Assembly (NCBI GenBank): GCA_934725855.1
Contig: CAKVCL010000009.1
Location: 41,270 to 105,269 of the forward strand
DNA from: an uncultured Cellulosilyticum sp.
Lineage (GTDB): Bacteria; Bacillota; Clostridia; Lachnospirales; Cellulosilyticaceae
DNA: 64,000 bases
Direction of reading: 5' to 3'
Under the pieces are notes generated by a model, which was given only the letters and a program-made list of their open reading frames with translations, did no database searches and was not told the DNA's origin. Shown piece by piece: positions 44,820 to 52,932 of the stretch. Positions within the stretch are counted from its first letter, which is position 1. The number at the start of each line of letters is the position of its first letter. Position numbers and translations under genes: made by a program.

Positions 44820-46193
44820 CTATAATGTTTTTGCCAGCGACTTCAGGAGTGCTGCCATTTCCGGATTTTGCAGAAGCTTCAGAAGAAGTTCTTTATCATC
44901 AGCGGAGCTTTCCGTTGCAGCCGGTTGAACCGGCTCAGGCGTTGCCTGTCTGCCTGAGTAGAACGCAGCTTCCATTCTTTCAGCGTTCAGTCTGCGGTCA
45001 TCGTCGATGATATGGGAGTAAACATCCGCTACCATCTTGACCTGTGCATGACCGGAATCGCCTTGAACGGATTTCATATCGCCGCCGTTCAGCTTCAGCT
45101 TGTAAGTGATACTGGAATGTCGGAGACTATGGAAAACCACTTTCGGCAGTCCGTTCTCCTCAATCAGCTTATTGAAAGCACGGTTGATAACCTGTCCCTC
45201 AATCGGCTTGCCGTTGGAAGAACAGAAAACCAGATTGAAGTCTATGAACTCGTCACCGAAAAGGTCTTTCAGTTCTTCGATGTCAGCCTTTCGCTGTACC
45301 AACATTTCCGCTACGGTTTTCGGTAAGAATACCTTGCGGACACTTGTTTTGGTCTTAGGAGTTTTTAGAACCAATGCCGTATGCGTACTGGCGAAGGTCG
45401 GCGGGAACTTAAACATGATGTCCTTACCGTCCAGATCTGCCATCGCTTCACGATTAACTCTCTGCAACTCCTTTTCAACGAAGATGCTTGCCTGACCAAG
45501 TTCAATACTGGTGGGGAAAACGTCAATACAGTCCCAGGTAAGCCCCAGAAGCTCGCCCATTCGCAGGGAACAGGAGAAGGCAAGGTTGATAGCCAGATGA
45601 AGAATATCATCGTCACAGGCTTCCAGAGCCTTCTGGAGCACTTCTGCTGTCCAGATGTCCCTGGTCTTGTGTTCTTCCTTCGGCAGCGTAGCGTGCTCCA
45701 CAGGGTTTCTGGTCATCAATTTCCACTTGACCGCCTGATTGAAAGCATTTCGCAATGTCTTGTGAACTTCTCGGATAGTATGCGGAGTCAGATATTCTGT
45801 ACGGGCTTTTACATACTTAGAAGAAACCGCTTTGACAGAAAGCAAATCTCTGTAATACTTGTCCATGATTCTCGGCGTGACATCCTCCAGCTTCATATCA
45901 CCGATGAGGGGACGAATATAGTTTGCAATCAGGCTCTTTCTGCTTTCATAGGTAGACATCGCCCAGGTGTTCACACCATAGATTGACATATACTCATCCA
46001 AAAGATCGTTGACGGTTTTAGCAGAAGGGGGAATAAAGGTTCCGGACTCCTGCTCATATTCAACCTGCAACTTCCTTTTCTTTGCTTCGGCATTCGTTTC
46101 AAAGGTTTCCCACTTCTGACGCTTGTTGCCGTTCTCATCGGTGTATGTATAAACCACAGAATACTTCTTTTTTCTCTTAACGATAGATGCCAT
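44820..46193 (-). CDS. int: Tyrosine recombinase (integrase)
   Basis: The 457-residue protein integrates and excises the element. It has an N-terminal arm-binding domain (~1-50), a SAM-like core-binding domain (~60-165) and a catalytic domain. Catalytic residues are visible: R211 (SLRMGELLGL), H355 and R358 (FHSLRHSS), H382 (SGHAQV) and the nucleophile Y392 (VYSHIIDD). A 55-residue C-terminal tail follows Y392. It lies beside the tRNA-Arg half, which is its presumed target. The HTH gene just upstream probably encodes its directionality factor. Confidence 0.95.
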   Translation of the reverse strand: MASIVKRKKKYSVVYTYTDENGNKRQKWETFETNAEAKKRKLQVEYEQESGTFIPPSAKTVNDLLDEYMSIYGVNTWAMSTYESRKSLIANYIRPLIGDMKLEDVTPRIMDKYYRDLLSVKAVSSKYVKARTEYLTPHTIREVHKTLRNAFNQAVKWKLMTRNPVEHATLPKEEHKTRDIWTAEVLQKALEACDDDILHLAINLAFSCSLRMGELLGLTWDCIDVFPTSIELGQASIFVEKELQRVNREAMADLDGKDIMFKFPPTFASTHTALVLKTPKTKTSVRKVFLPKTVAEMLVQRKADIEELKDLFGDEFIDFNLVFCSSNGKPIEGQVINRAFNKLIEENGLPKVVFHSLRHSSITYKLKLNGGDMKSVQGDSGHAQVKMVADVYSHIIDDDRRLNAERMEAAFYSGRQATPEPVQPAATESSADDKELLLKLLQNPEMAALLKSLAKTL

Positions 46194-46197
46194 GTAA

Positions 46198-47061
46198 TCA
46201 GCTCCTTTCCTGTCTATCTTCCACTAACTGGTAGCGGGTCTGATTCTGATACCACTTCATAAAGCTCTCTTTTGTAGCTCGGTTATGCCTGCCCACTCGA
46301 ATCAGCTCGAAGCTTCCCTTGGCGGCAATGCTGTAGATATTCTGGCGATTGGTGTCAAGCATTCTTGCAATCTCCGGCAGACCGTAGGTGGATGCCATAA
46401 TATCTGCATCCTGTTCCTGATCCTCTACCGTGCGGTAATCGGTTTGAGAAGCATACCATCTTTCAAAGCTCTCCTTGGTCACTCTGCGCTTGCCCAGGAC
46501 ATCGACCACATCAAAATGCCCTTTGGCAACCAGTTCGTAAGCAGTCGCTTCTTTCAGCCCAAGGCGCTGTCCAAGCTCCTCCATTGAATATGTAGTTTTC
46601 TTCAGCTCCTCACCGGGAGGGGTTCCATCGACCTTCAGGTATTTGAACTGATTAGCATACCATTCTTCAAAGCTGTCGATCATCACCCTCATGGTGTTGC
46701 CGACAAGAATGGTTTTGAAGTAATTCTTCTTAATAAGCCAGTATGACTCCGTTTTTCCAAGACCAAGCATCCTGCCCATTTCCGGTGTCTCGAATAAGCT
46801 TCGAATACGTTCTTCAAATCGTTCTCTCGCTTCATCCGGAGCAAAGTTCTCCAGATAAATCAATGCTCCATCTAAGCTGTCACCGTAAGTACAAATAAGG
46901 GTATCACATACATCATTCGCACGATCAATAGTAGACCAGCACACCTCTCGATATATGGATAAAATCAGCTTTGCTCTTTCATACAGAACCTTCTCGTCAA
47001 TGTTCTGCATCCGGCAAAGCATTCGAATATTGCTTAATACCTGTGTATTATATCTGCTCAT
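46198..47061 (-). CDS. Triple excisionase-type HTH protein
   Basis: The 287-residue protein contains three tandem MerR/excisionase-like HTH units of about 55 residues: EMGRMLGLGKTESYWLIKKN (~95), SMEELGQRLGLKEATAYELV (~155) and GLPEIARMLDTNRQNIYSIA (~225). Each ends in a version of SFE-WYANQ. The N-terminal 90 residues are helical and unassigned. Its stop codon is 4 bases from the integrase start, and it is read from the minus-strand promoter at 47269-47296. It probably steers excision or controls int, but the three-repeat form is unusual. Confidence 0.75.
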   Translation of the reverse strand: MSRYNTQVLSNIRMLCRMQNIDEKVLYERAKLILSIYREVCWSTIDRANDVCDTLICTYGDSLDGALIYLENFAPDEARERFEERIRSLFETPEMGRMLGLGKTESYWLIKKNYFKTILVGNTMRVMIDSFEEWYANQFKYLKVDGTPPGEELKKTTYSMEELGQRLGLKEATAYELVAKGHFDVVDVLGKRRVTKESFERWYASQTDYRTVEDQEQDADIMASTYGLPEIARMLDTNRQNIYSIAAKGSFELIRVGRHNRATKESFMKWYQNQTRYQLVEDRQERS

Positions 47062-47161
47062 TCAGAATCTCCTTTCAGCCTAATCCATAAAATAAGAATT
47101 CCTTTCTAACTCCTGTCACTTGGCTAAAGGGAAACAAATACCATGGGACAAGAATGACTAT

Positions 47162-47313
47162 AACTTCCGATATTTGATTAAAATAACAGAAGCGAAATCG
47201 GAAGTTCTTGACTTTATAAAAGTTCCGATATATAATTAAGAAGAACTAAAACTTCTGTTATGATTCTCATTATAGCATTTTCCAGAAGTTTGTCAACAAA
47301 TAATCGGAAGTTA
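47162..47313. promoter_or_regulatory. Face-to-face promoters with an operator array
   Basis: Plus promoter: TTGACT (47208-47213), 17 bases, TATAAT (47231-47236). Minus promoter: TTGACA (47291-47296), 16 bases, TATAAT (47269-47274). Their start points lie about 20 bases apart and fire into each other. Six near-identical half-sites of the AACTTCCGAT type occur at 47162, 47197, 47220, 47250, 47282 and 47303; several fall in the promoter spacers. This fits binding by the XRE repressor encoded at 47348. Confidence 0.8.
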
Positions 47314-47347
47314 CGAATAAATATTTTTTGAAAGGAAGGACACTACC

Positions 47348-47797
47348 ATGACATTTGGAGAAAAAATTAAAGAAGCTCGTTTGGCTATGAACCTATCTCA
47401 AACGGAGCTTGCCCAGATGACCGGCATCTCCGAAAGATCCCTTTATACTTATGAGCAACTCGGAACGCTCCCCAGAAAAAGCAACATCAGAAAGCTTGCT
47501 GAAGCGCTGCATATCTCTGTGTCCTACCTTTTGGATGAATCTGAAACAGACAGCCAGAGCCATATAGATCAGGATATGTTTATTTTAGAGGCAAAGGAAA
47601 ACTTCGGTTCAAAGGGAGCAAAAGAAGCTCAGGAAGTGCTGGGGCGTGTAAATTCTCTGTTTGCCGGTGGAGAATTGGACGAGGATGCAAAAGATGTATT
47701 CTTCCAGGCGATTATGTCAGTCTATATGGACTCTAAGAAAACAGCACGGGAAAAGTACACTCCGAAGAAATACAGAAAGCATAAAGATAAAGAGTAA
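47348..47797 (+). CDS. XRE-family repressor (ImmR-like)
   Basis: The 149-residue protein has an HTH_3 domain (FGEKIKEARLAMNLSQTELA, MTGISERSLYTYEQLGTLPR; residues ~1-65) and a C-terminal region of unknown fold. Together with the metallopeptidase gene downstream it matches the ImmR-ImmA pair of ICEBs1-type elements. There a repressor holds the element silent until the peptidase cleaves it. The repeats at 47162-47313 are its likely binding sites. It is divergent from the excisionase-like/integrase genes. Confidence 0.85.
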   Translation: MTFGEKIKEARLAMNLSQTELAQMTGISERSLYTYEQLGTLPRKSNIRKLAEALHISVSYLLDESETDSQSHIDQDMFILEAKENFGSKGAKEAQEVLGRVNSLFAGGELDEDAKDVFFQAIMSVYMDSKKTAREKYTPKKYRKHKDKE

Positions 47798-47848
47798 AAT
47801 CCTCAAGCACAGAATATGTTTTCTGTGTGCGATTCGGAGGTGAAGCAA

Positions 47849-48403
47849 ATGAAAACGGCAGAGCATATCATTGAAACTGTCGATAAGCTTGTGCGAAAAT
47901 ATCACACCAGAGACCCTTATGAGTTGTGTCAGCTGTTAGGTATCAAAATCCATTATTACGATTTACAAAAGAAATTGAAGGGCTTCTTCTATTACCAGTC
48001 CAGACAGAAGAATATCATGATAGATCACAATGTGAACGGCATCCTGGAACGTATATTAGTCGCACATGAATTAGGACACGCTGTCCTGCATACGAAAATC
48101 GCCATGATGCACGGCTTTCAAGAAATGGAAGTGTTTGATGATAGATCAATCGAAGAAAATGAAGCAAACTTCTTTGTGGCAGAGCTTCTGTTAGAAGATG
48201 GAGAAGTTCTGGAATGCCTTTCGGAACACACATTTTTTGAAACGGCTAAAATGCTCTATGTACCGGCAGCATTATTAGACTACAAATTCAGCCTGCTCCA
48301 CGAAAAGGGGGAGCTGGTAAATTCGATGTATATTCGTAAAGCAGATTTCCTGAAAGAAGATCTTCATGCCTACGATAACGACATTGGTTATGGCGATATA
48401 TGA
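47849..48403 (+). CDS. ImmA/IrrE-family metallopeptidase
   Basis: The protein (about 184 residues) carries the zinc motif VAHELGHAVLH (H73, E74, H77) and a downstream glutamate region (SIEENEANFFVAELLL). GGAGGTGAAG before the ATG at 47849 sets the start; the longer frame to 47816 has no site. In related elements this protease cleaves the partner repressor after DNA damage or cell-density signals and so triggers excision. It follows the repressor gene by 51 bases. Function is by analogy. Confidence 0.88.
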   Translation: MKTAEHIIETVDKLVRKYHTRDPYELCQLLGIKIHYYDLQKKLKGFFYYQSRQKNIMIDHNVNGILERILVAHELGHAVLHTKIAMMHGFQEMEVFDDRSIEENEANFFVAELLLEDGEVLECLSEHTFFETAKMLYVPAALLDYKFSLLHEKGELVNSMYIRKADFLKEDLHAYDNDIGYGDI

Positions 48404-48428
48404 ATATCAGTTTTTTATTTTCTTACAG

Positions 48429-48478
48429 AAAAAGTCCACCAGTATGATGTGCAGTGCATCATGACTGGTGGACTTTTT
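48429..48478. terminator. Bidirectional terminator between ImmA-like and Res genes
   Basis: Long complementary arms (AAAAAGTCCACCAGT with ATGATG inner pairing) lie between convergent genes, with A/T tails on both sides. Confidence 0.85.
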
Positions 48479-48490
48479 AGTTTTTTGTCC

Positions 48491-51400
48491 TTACAAAGAT
48501 TTCATCACGTTTAGCAGATTCTGGTAGCTGTCTACATCATGATATTTCACATTGCTGGTAGACATTTCATTAAATAGCTTTTTCGCACAAGAAATCTTTG
48601 CCTGCTCAATCGGTTTAAGATTTAGGCTATCCATAGTACCTTTTGTCTCTGCAACAAAGAAAATATGTTTTACCGTGTTTTCTTTAAATGCAATTGCCCA
48701 GTCAGGAGAGTAGTTACCTACCGGAGTGGGAATATGAAATCCCTTCGGGAGTTTCGCATAGACGCAAACCTCATAGGCAGAATCTAAATCCTCTACAAAA
48801 CGACGTTCTACGCTTTCTTCAGCTGAGCCATCCGTAAAGACATAATCTTGAATTGCCCTTTTCGCTCGGAAAGCTTTATCAAAAGGTCGAGAACTCTTTT
48901 CAGCTGTGAAAATGGTGCTGTCATATTCGCCCTCAATCTGATTGTAGGAAATATGCTCTACGATCATTGTTGCTTTCTGCTCTTTAATCAGCTTAACGAC
49001 TTTGGATATAAACTCTTCCGGATTATTCTTAAACATATAGAGCTTATCTACCCGTAGTCCTTTCAAAATAGCAGCTACTGTTTTGCGGGTAAGGTCGGTT
49101 CCTTCTGCAATCTTTCCAATAAGATCATACTTGATTTGACTCGTCTGTGAATGATTCAAAGTTTGGGTTCTTGTTTTTTCGCCAGTAAATGATGCTCCAC
49201 GACCAACTTCATGCTCATTCATTTCAGCTTTCTGCTGACCAATCGTTGTCGTATACTGTAGTTCTGAAACAAACAGCTTCTCGTTAATGTGGGCAACGGA
49301 CTTACGGATCAGTTCTTCACTGTCAAATTCAACGGTATAAGCATATTTGTGATTGATCTGTTTCCAGAGTGCCTGGAACTCATCCTTTGCAAAGTTATCG
49401 TTTAGAGGATTATCTTTCACCTTTGTCTCGTGACCGTCGGTAAACATATCTTTAAGAACGCTATCATCATAAACCGACTGAATCAAGGCATGAATACCCT
49501 CTGTCATTGGCTTGATTTCTTCCGGCAACGGAGCAACGGTTCCCATCTTTACATCAGTGCGGTATTTATCTGTAACCTTGCGCTTCATATCAACATAGCC
49601 ATTACTGATCAGATAGAATTCAATCGTATCTGCTGTGTTTTTGTCGATAAGGGTAGGTGTTCCATCCACCTTAACATATTTGCCGGTAAAGTATTCGCTG
49701 GTAGCTGTGGTAGGTCTGTCATAAAGAACCGTTTTAATATCGCTCTGAAGATCAGCGACAAAACCTTTATAGCTTTCGCTTGCGATAACCGTCAGCATAT
49801 TGATATCGTGAACACTGTCTCCGCAGCTTTCCACATCCATACGATTGCCGTGCTGATTTACGCAAAGCCGCAGTCCACGCCCAACTTCCTGGCGTTTTGC
49901 TGTCTGACTGTCAGAATGCTTCAGCGTACAAATCTGAAAAACATTCGGATTATCCCAACCTTCACGAAGTGCAGAGTGGGAGAAGATAAAGCGAGTCGGT
50001 TCTTCAAAAGAAAGCAGCCGCTCTTTATTCTTCAAAATCAAATCATAAGCCGAAATATCATCAGAAAACTCACTGCCACGCTTCAGCTGACTATCAATAC
50101 TGTGACCAGTCTTTTTATCAATACTGAAATATCCTTTGTGTACGGCAGAAACATCGCTGCAAGTGGATTTCAGGTATTTCTGATATGGAGTATCAAAAAC
50201 GGTAATATACTCGTTTAGCACATTCAGATATTCCTGTTCAAACATTTGTCCATATTCTCCGAGGACTTCATTCCCATCTGCATCGTATTGGCGATACTTG
50301 GCAACCTCATCAATAAAGAACAAGGAAAGGGATTTGATTCCCATGTTGAACAGCTTTTCTTCTTTCTCAAAATGCGAAAGAATGGTTTCACGGATCTGGA
50401 TTCTTCGCATATCCGACTCAGATACATCACCAGAAACCTCACCTGTTTGAATGACCTCTCCATTGGTAAAGGTCACAGTTCCACGGAACGGATCAATATC
50501 AGAAATCGTATATCCCTTGTACTGCTCCATTTCCTGAGAAACATAGTAAAGATCATCACCAACACCGAGAATACGGGTCTCACGGTTAATGGACTTCTTA
50601 TATCCGATTTCCAGCTCGATACGAGCCATCGGAGGTTTCTTAGAAGAAAGAACAATCTGTTCTAAGAACATATAGCTGTCGGTTCCACGGAAATTCTTTA
50701 CTTCAAAGCCCTTAACCTCAATCTTTTTAACCAAACGCTTGTTAAAAGCATCCAGCGCATCCAGCACATAGACGGTATTGTGCTGCACAGCATGAGTTGC
50801 TGAGTAGTTCAAGGTAAACAGCGGGTTGAAATTCTTGAGCGCCTTCTGGGTAACAGCTCCACCCATTTTCTGCGGCTCGTCCAGAATAATAATCGGTCGA
50901 TTCGCCTTGATAACATCAATCGGACGGCGAGAGCCAAATTCATCACGCTTAGAGTAAATGATACGGGCCTCTTTGCTTTTTCCGTCCTCTTTCAGAGAAG
51001 ACGCAAATGCCTGTGTATTGATAATCATTACATTGATGCCGGAGCTGGAAGAAAAGTTATCCAACTGATTCAGGTTGGAACTGTTGTAGACAAAGAAGCG
51101 AGCCTTCTTGCCGTAATGCTCCATAAAGTGATCAGCGGTAATTTCAAAGGATTTTTTTACGCCCTCACGAATGGCAATCGACGGCACAACGACAATGAAT
51201 TTGCTCCAACCATACTTCTTGTTCAGCTCGAACATGGTCTTGATATACACATAGGTTTTACCGGTACCGGTCTCCATTTCGATATCAAGGCTGCATCTGC
51301 CTAAATCCTTTACCAGCGCTTTGGACTGCTTGATGTTATTCTGGCTCTGGAGCTTTTGAATATTGATTAAAAGCTGCTCATCAGATAACTCAATCACTTC

Positions 51401-51637
51401 GTTTTTGTAGCCAGTATCATCGTCCATATCGTAGATGTTGAGCTGATGTGCTTCTCCCATATCAAGGGAATATTGCTGATCCATATCAACATTCAACCGC
51501 ATCTGTTGATTTTCCTGCTTTTTACCAACATCTCGGATATAGCTGATTCTATCATGGTATCCCTGACCCTGGAAAACTTTCGCAACAGCATCTACAGCAT
51601 CTGTTTGATATTGTTGTATCTTAAAATTAAATTTCAT
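48491..51637 (-). CDS. res: Type III restriction enzyme Res subunit
   Basis: The protein (about 1048 residues) is the ATP-dependent translocase/endonuclease of a type III restriction system. Walker A is ETGTGKTYVYIK (GTGKT 124-128), and the Res-specific Walker B is ILDEPQKMGG (DEPQ 253-256). Motif VI lies near KRQEVGRGLRLCVNQ. A C-terminal PD-(D/E)xK nuclease is present with P978-D979 and E997-T-K999. GGAGG selects the ATG at 51637, which overlaps the stop codon of the AbiJ-like gene (ATGA). It cuts unmodified foreign DNA together with Mod. Confidence 0.93.
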   Translation of the reverse strand: MKFNFKIQQYQTDAVDAVAKVFQGQGYHDRISYIRDVGKKQENQQMRLNVDMDQQYSLDMGEAHQLNIYDMDDDTGYKNEVIELSDEQLLINIQKLQSQNNIKQSKALVKDLGRCSLDIEMETGTGKTYVYIKTMFELNKKYGWSKFIVVVPSIAIREGVKKSFEITADHFMEHYGKKARFFVYNSSNLNQLDNFSSSSGINVMIINTQAFASSLKEDGKSKEARIIYSKRDEFGSRRPIDVIKANRPIIILDEPQKMGGAVTQKALKNFNPLFTLNYSATHAVQHNTVYVLDALDAFNKRLVKKIEVKGFEVKNFRGTDSYMFLEQIVLSSKKPPMARIELEIGYKKSINRETRILGVGDDLYYVSQEMEQYKGYTISDIDPFRGTVTFTNGEVIQTGEVSGDVSESDMRRIQIRETILSHFEKEEKLFNMGIKSLSLFFIDEVAKYRQYDADGNEVLGEYGQMFEQEYLNVLNEYITVFDTPYQKYLKSTCSDVSAVHKGYFSIDKKTGHSIDSQLKRGSEFSDDISAYDLILKNKERLLSFEEPTRFIFSHSALREGWDNPNVFQICTLKHSDSQTAKRQEVGRGLRLCVNQHGNRMDVESCGDSVHDINMLTVIASESYKGFVADLQSDIKTVLYDRPTTATSEYFTGKYVKVDGTPTLIDKNTADTIEFYLISNGYVDMKRKVTDKYRTDVKMGTVAPLPEEIKPMTEGIHALIQSVYDDSVLKDMFTDGHETKVKDNPLNDNFAKDEFQALWKQINHKYAYTVEFDSEELIRKSVAHINEKLFVSELQYTTTIGQQKAEMNEHEVGRGASFTGEKTRTQTLNHSQTSQIKYDLIGKIAEGTDLTRKTVAAILKGLRVDKLYMFKNNPEEFISKVVKLIKEQKATMIVEHISYNQIEGEYDSTIFTAEKSSRPFDKAFRAKRAIQDYVFTDGSAEESVERRFVEDLDSAYEVCVYAKLPKGFHIPTPVGNYSPDWAIAFKENTVKHIFFVAETKGTMDSLNLKPIEQAKISCAKKLFNEMSTSNVKYHDVDSYQNLLNVMKSL

Positions 51638-52932
51638 GCGTTTATTCCTCCCTCCAAATATAGGATAGCGACAGAAACCAACGCAAGACAACGCTTATAA
51701 AAATAGTCATATTGTCGATTGTCTGTTATATCAATCTTTGTTGTTTCATGATGACGGATTCTGAAATTATTTCCAATGTTCGTTAATGCCTTGAATTCGG
51801 CTTCATATAATGTTTTGTAGTTCGGCTCGGAATTGCTCATATTATCAATAATTTTATCTGCTGATTGTGCTTTATTAAGCGTCGGAGAATAGTAAGTTTT
51901 TAGTCGTTCAAATGCATCCCAAATTTTCTCAACGGCTATTTGCTTATTTCCAGAACGATAATATGCATTGGCTTCGCTTAATAATTCCTTCAAACCTTTT
52001 TCTGGAATCTCAGCTATAATTTTAGGGTCGATGGCAATTTCAAGGGTACTGACAATTCGTCCTTGTTCCAGTTTGTACGGTACAGAGTTTAACTTGAAAA
52101 TCGTATTCATCTGGGCAGCATAATCACTATCGGTATTATACTTCTCATATAGCTCAATGGCATCAAAAACATAGAACGGATAATTGTGTAATATAAATTC
52201 TTCCATGCTTGATGTCTCTATGTAATTATTCTTTACGTCAAAGCACTTCGGTCTATAGAACTGTGACATATCACGAAAGACACATTCACTCGTTGTAATA
52301 TCATACTGCCAACCAGTTTCATCGGTTTCACGATAAACCGTAGAATATCTTTCAATAAGCTTATATATCTGGTTGCGAGTTTTCATATTTAGAGAAAGAG
52401 TGAGTTTTTTCCCCTTAATGTCTTTCTCGTTTCTCTGTGAAAAAGGGACAAATAAAGAACTCACCTCCGGATCATACTTACGCCATCCATAAACATCTCG
52501 TCCTGAAATTTTGCTTTCGGGATATAGTTCGTAACCATCATTCCGAAGAAAGCCATTTACCGCATCAAGAAATTCTTTCCAATATCCAGACTCAAATCTT
52601 ACAGCCGGGTGAAATACGGCACATAAGAATTTCAACAACACCTCGTCATCACCGTTTAGCAACTCAAAACGGTCATCCTCAAAAATCCAACCATCTTCAT
52701 AGTCATCGTTGTTTATCGTATGTTGCCAAATATCACCTTCAGCATCATCAAAACGGTTATCAAAGCTTTGCAATGATTTGAGGTCATAAATTCGTTTTAG
52801 AAAGTCAATCTCGCTCAGTCTGCCATAATATCCATATTTGATGCGTTTGCTGTCAAAGAATTCCTCTATATCCATGCCATATATGAATAATGAGAATATA
52901 TCTCTCCGTGTTATTTCGGTAATTTGCTTCAA
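51634..52932 (-). CDS. AbiJ-NTD3 protein with HEPN-like C-terminus
   Basis: Residues ~1-165 of this 432-residue protein match the AbiJ N-terminal domain 3 (ITRRDIFSLF, YGYYGRLSEIDFLKRIYDL, DIWQHTIN, GDDEVLLKFLCAVFHP). Residues ~305-432 resemble a HEPN ribonuclease-type helical domain, with a basic motif NNFRIRHHETT (R391-R393-H394-H395). The start is a TTG directly after the Mod stop codon, behind an AAGGAAGG site. AbiJ-type proteins abort phage growth by killing or halting the host. Its position between mod and res is unusual. Ribonuclease activity is inferred. Confidence 0.75.
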   Translation of the reverse strand: MKQITEITRRDIFSLFIYGMDIEEFFDSKRIKYGYYGRLSEIDFLKRIYDLKSLQSFDNRFDDAEGDIWQHTINNDDYEDGWIFEDDRFELLNGDDEVLLKFLCAVFHPAVRFESGYWKEFLDAVNGFLRNDGYELYPESKISGRDVYGWRKYDPEVSSLFVPFSQRNEKDIKGKKLTLSLNMKTRNQIYKLIERYSTVYRETDETGWQYDITTSECVFRDMSQFYRPKCFDVKNNYIETSSMEEFILHNYPFYVFDAIELYEKYNTDSDYAAQMNTIFKLNSVPYKLEQGRIVSTLEIAIDPKIIAEIPEKGLKELLSEANAYYRSGNKQIAVEKIWDAFERLKTYYSPTLNKAQSADKIIDNMSNSEPNYKTLYEAEFKALTNIGNNFRIRHHETTKIDITDNRQYDYFYKRCLALVSVAILYLEGGINA

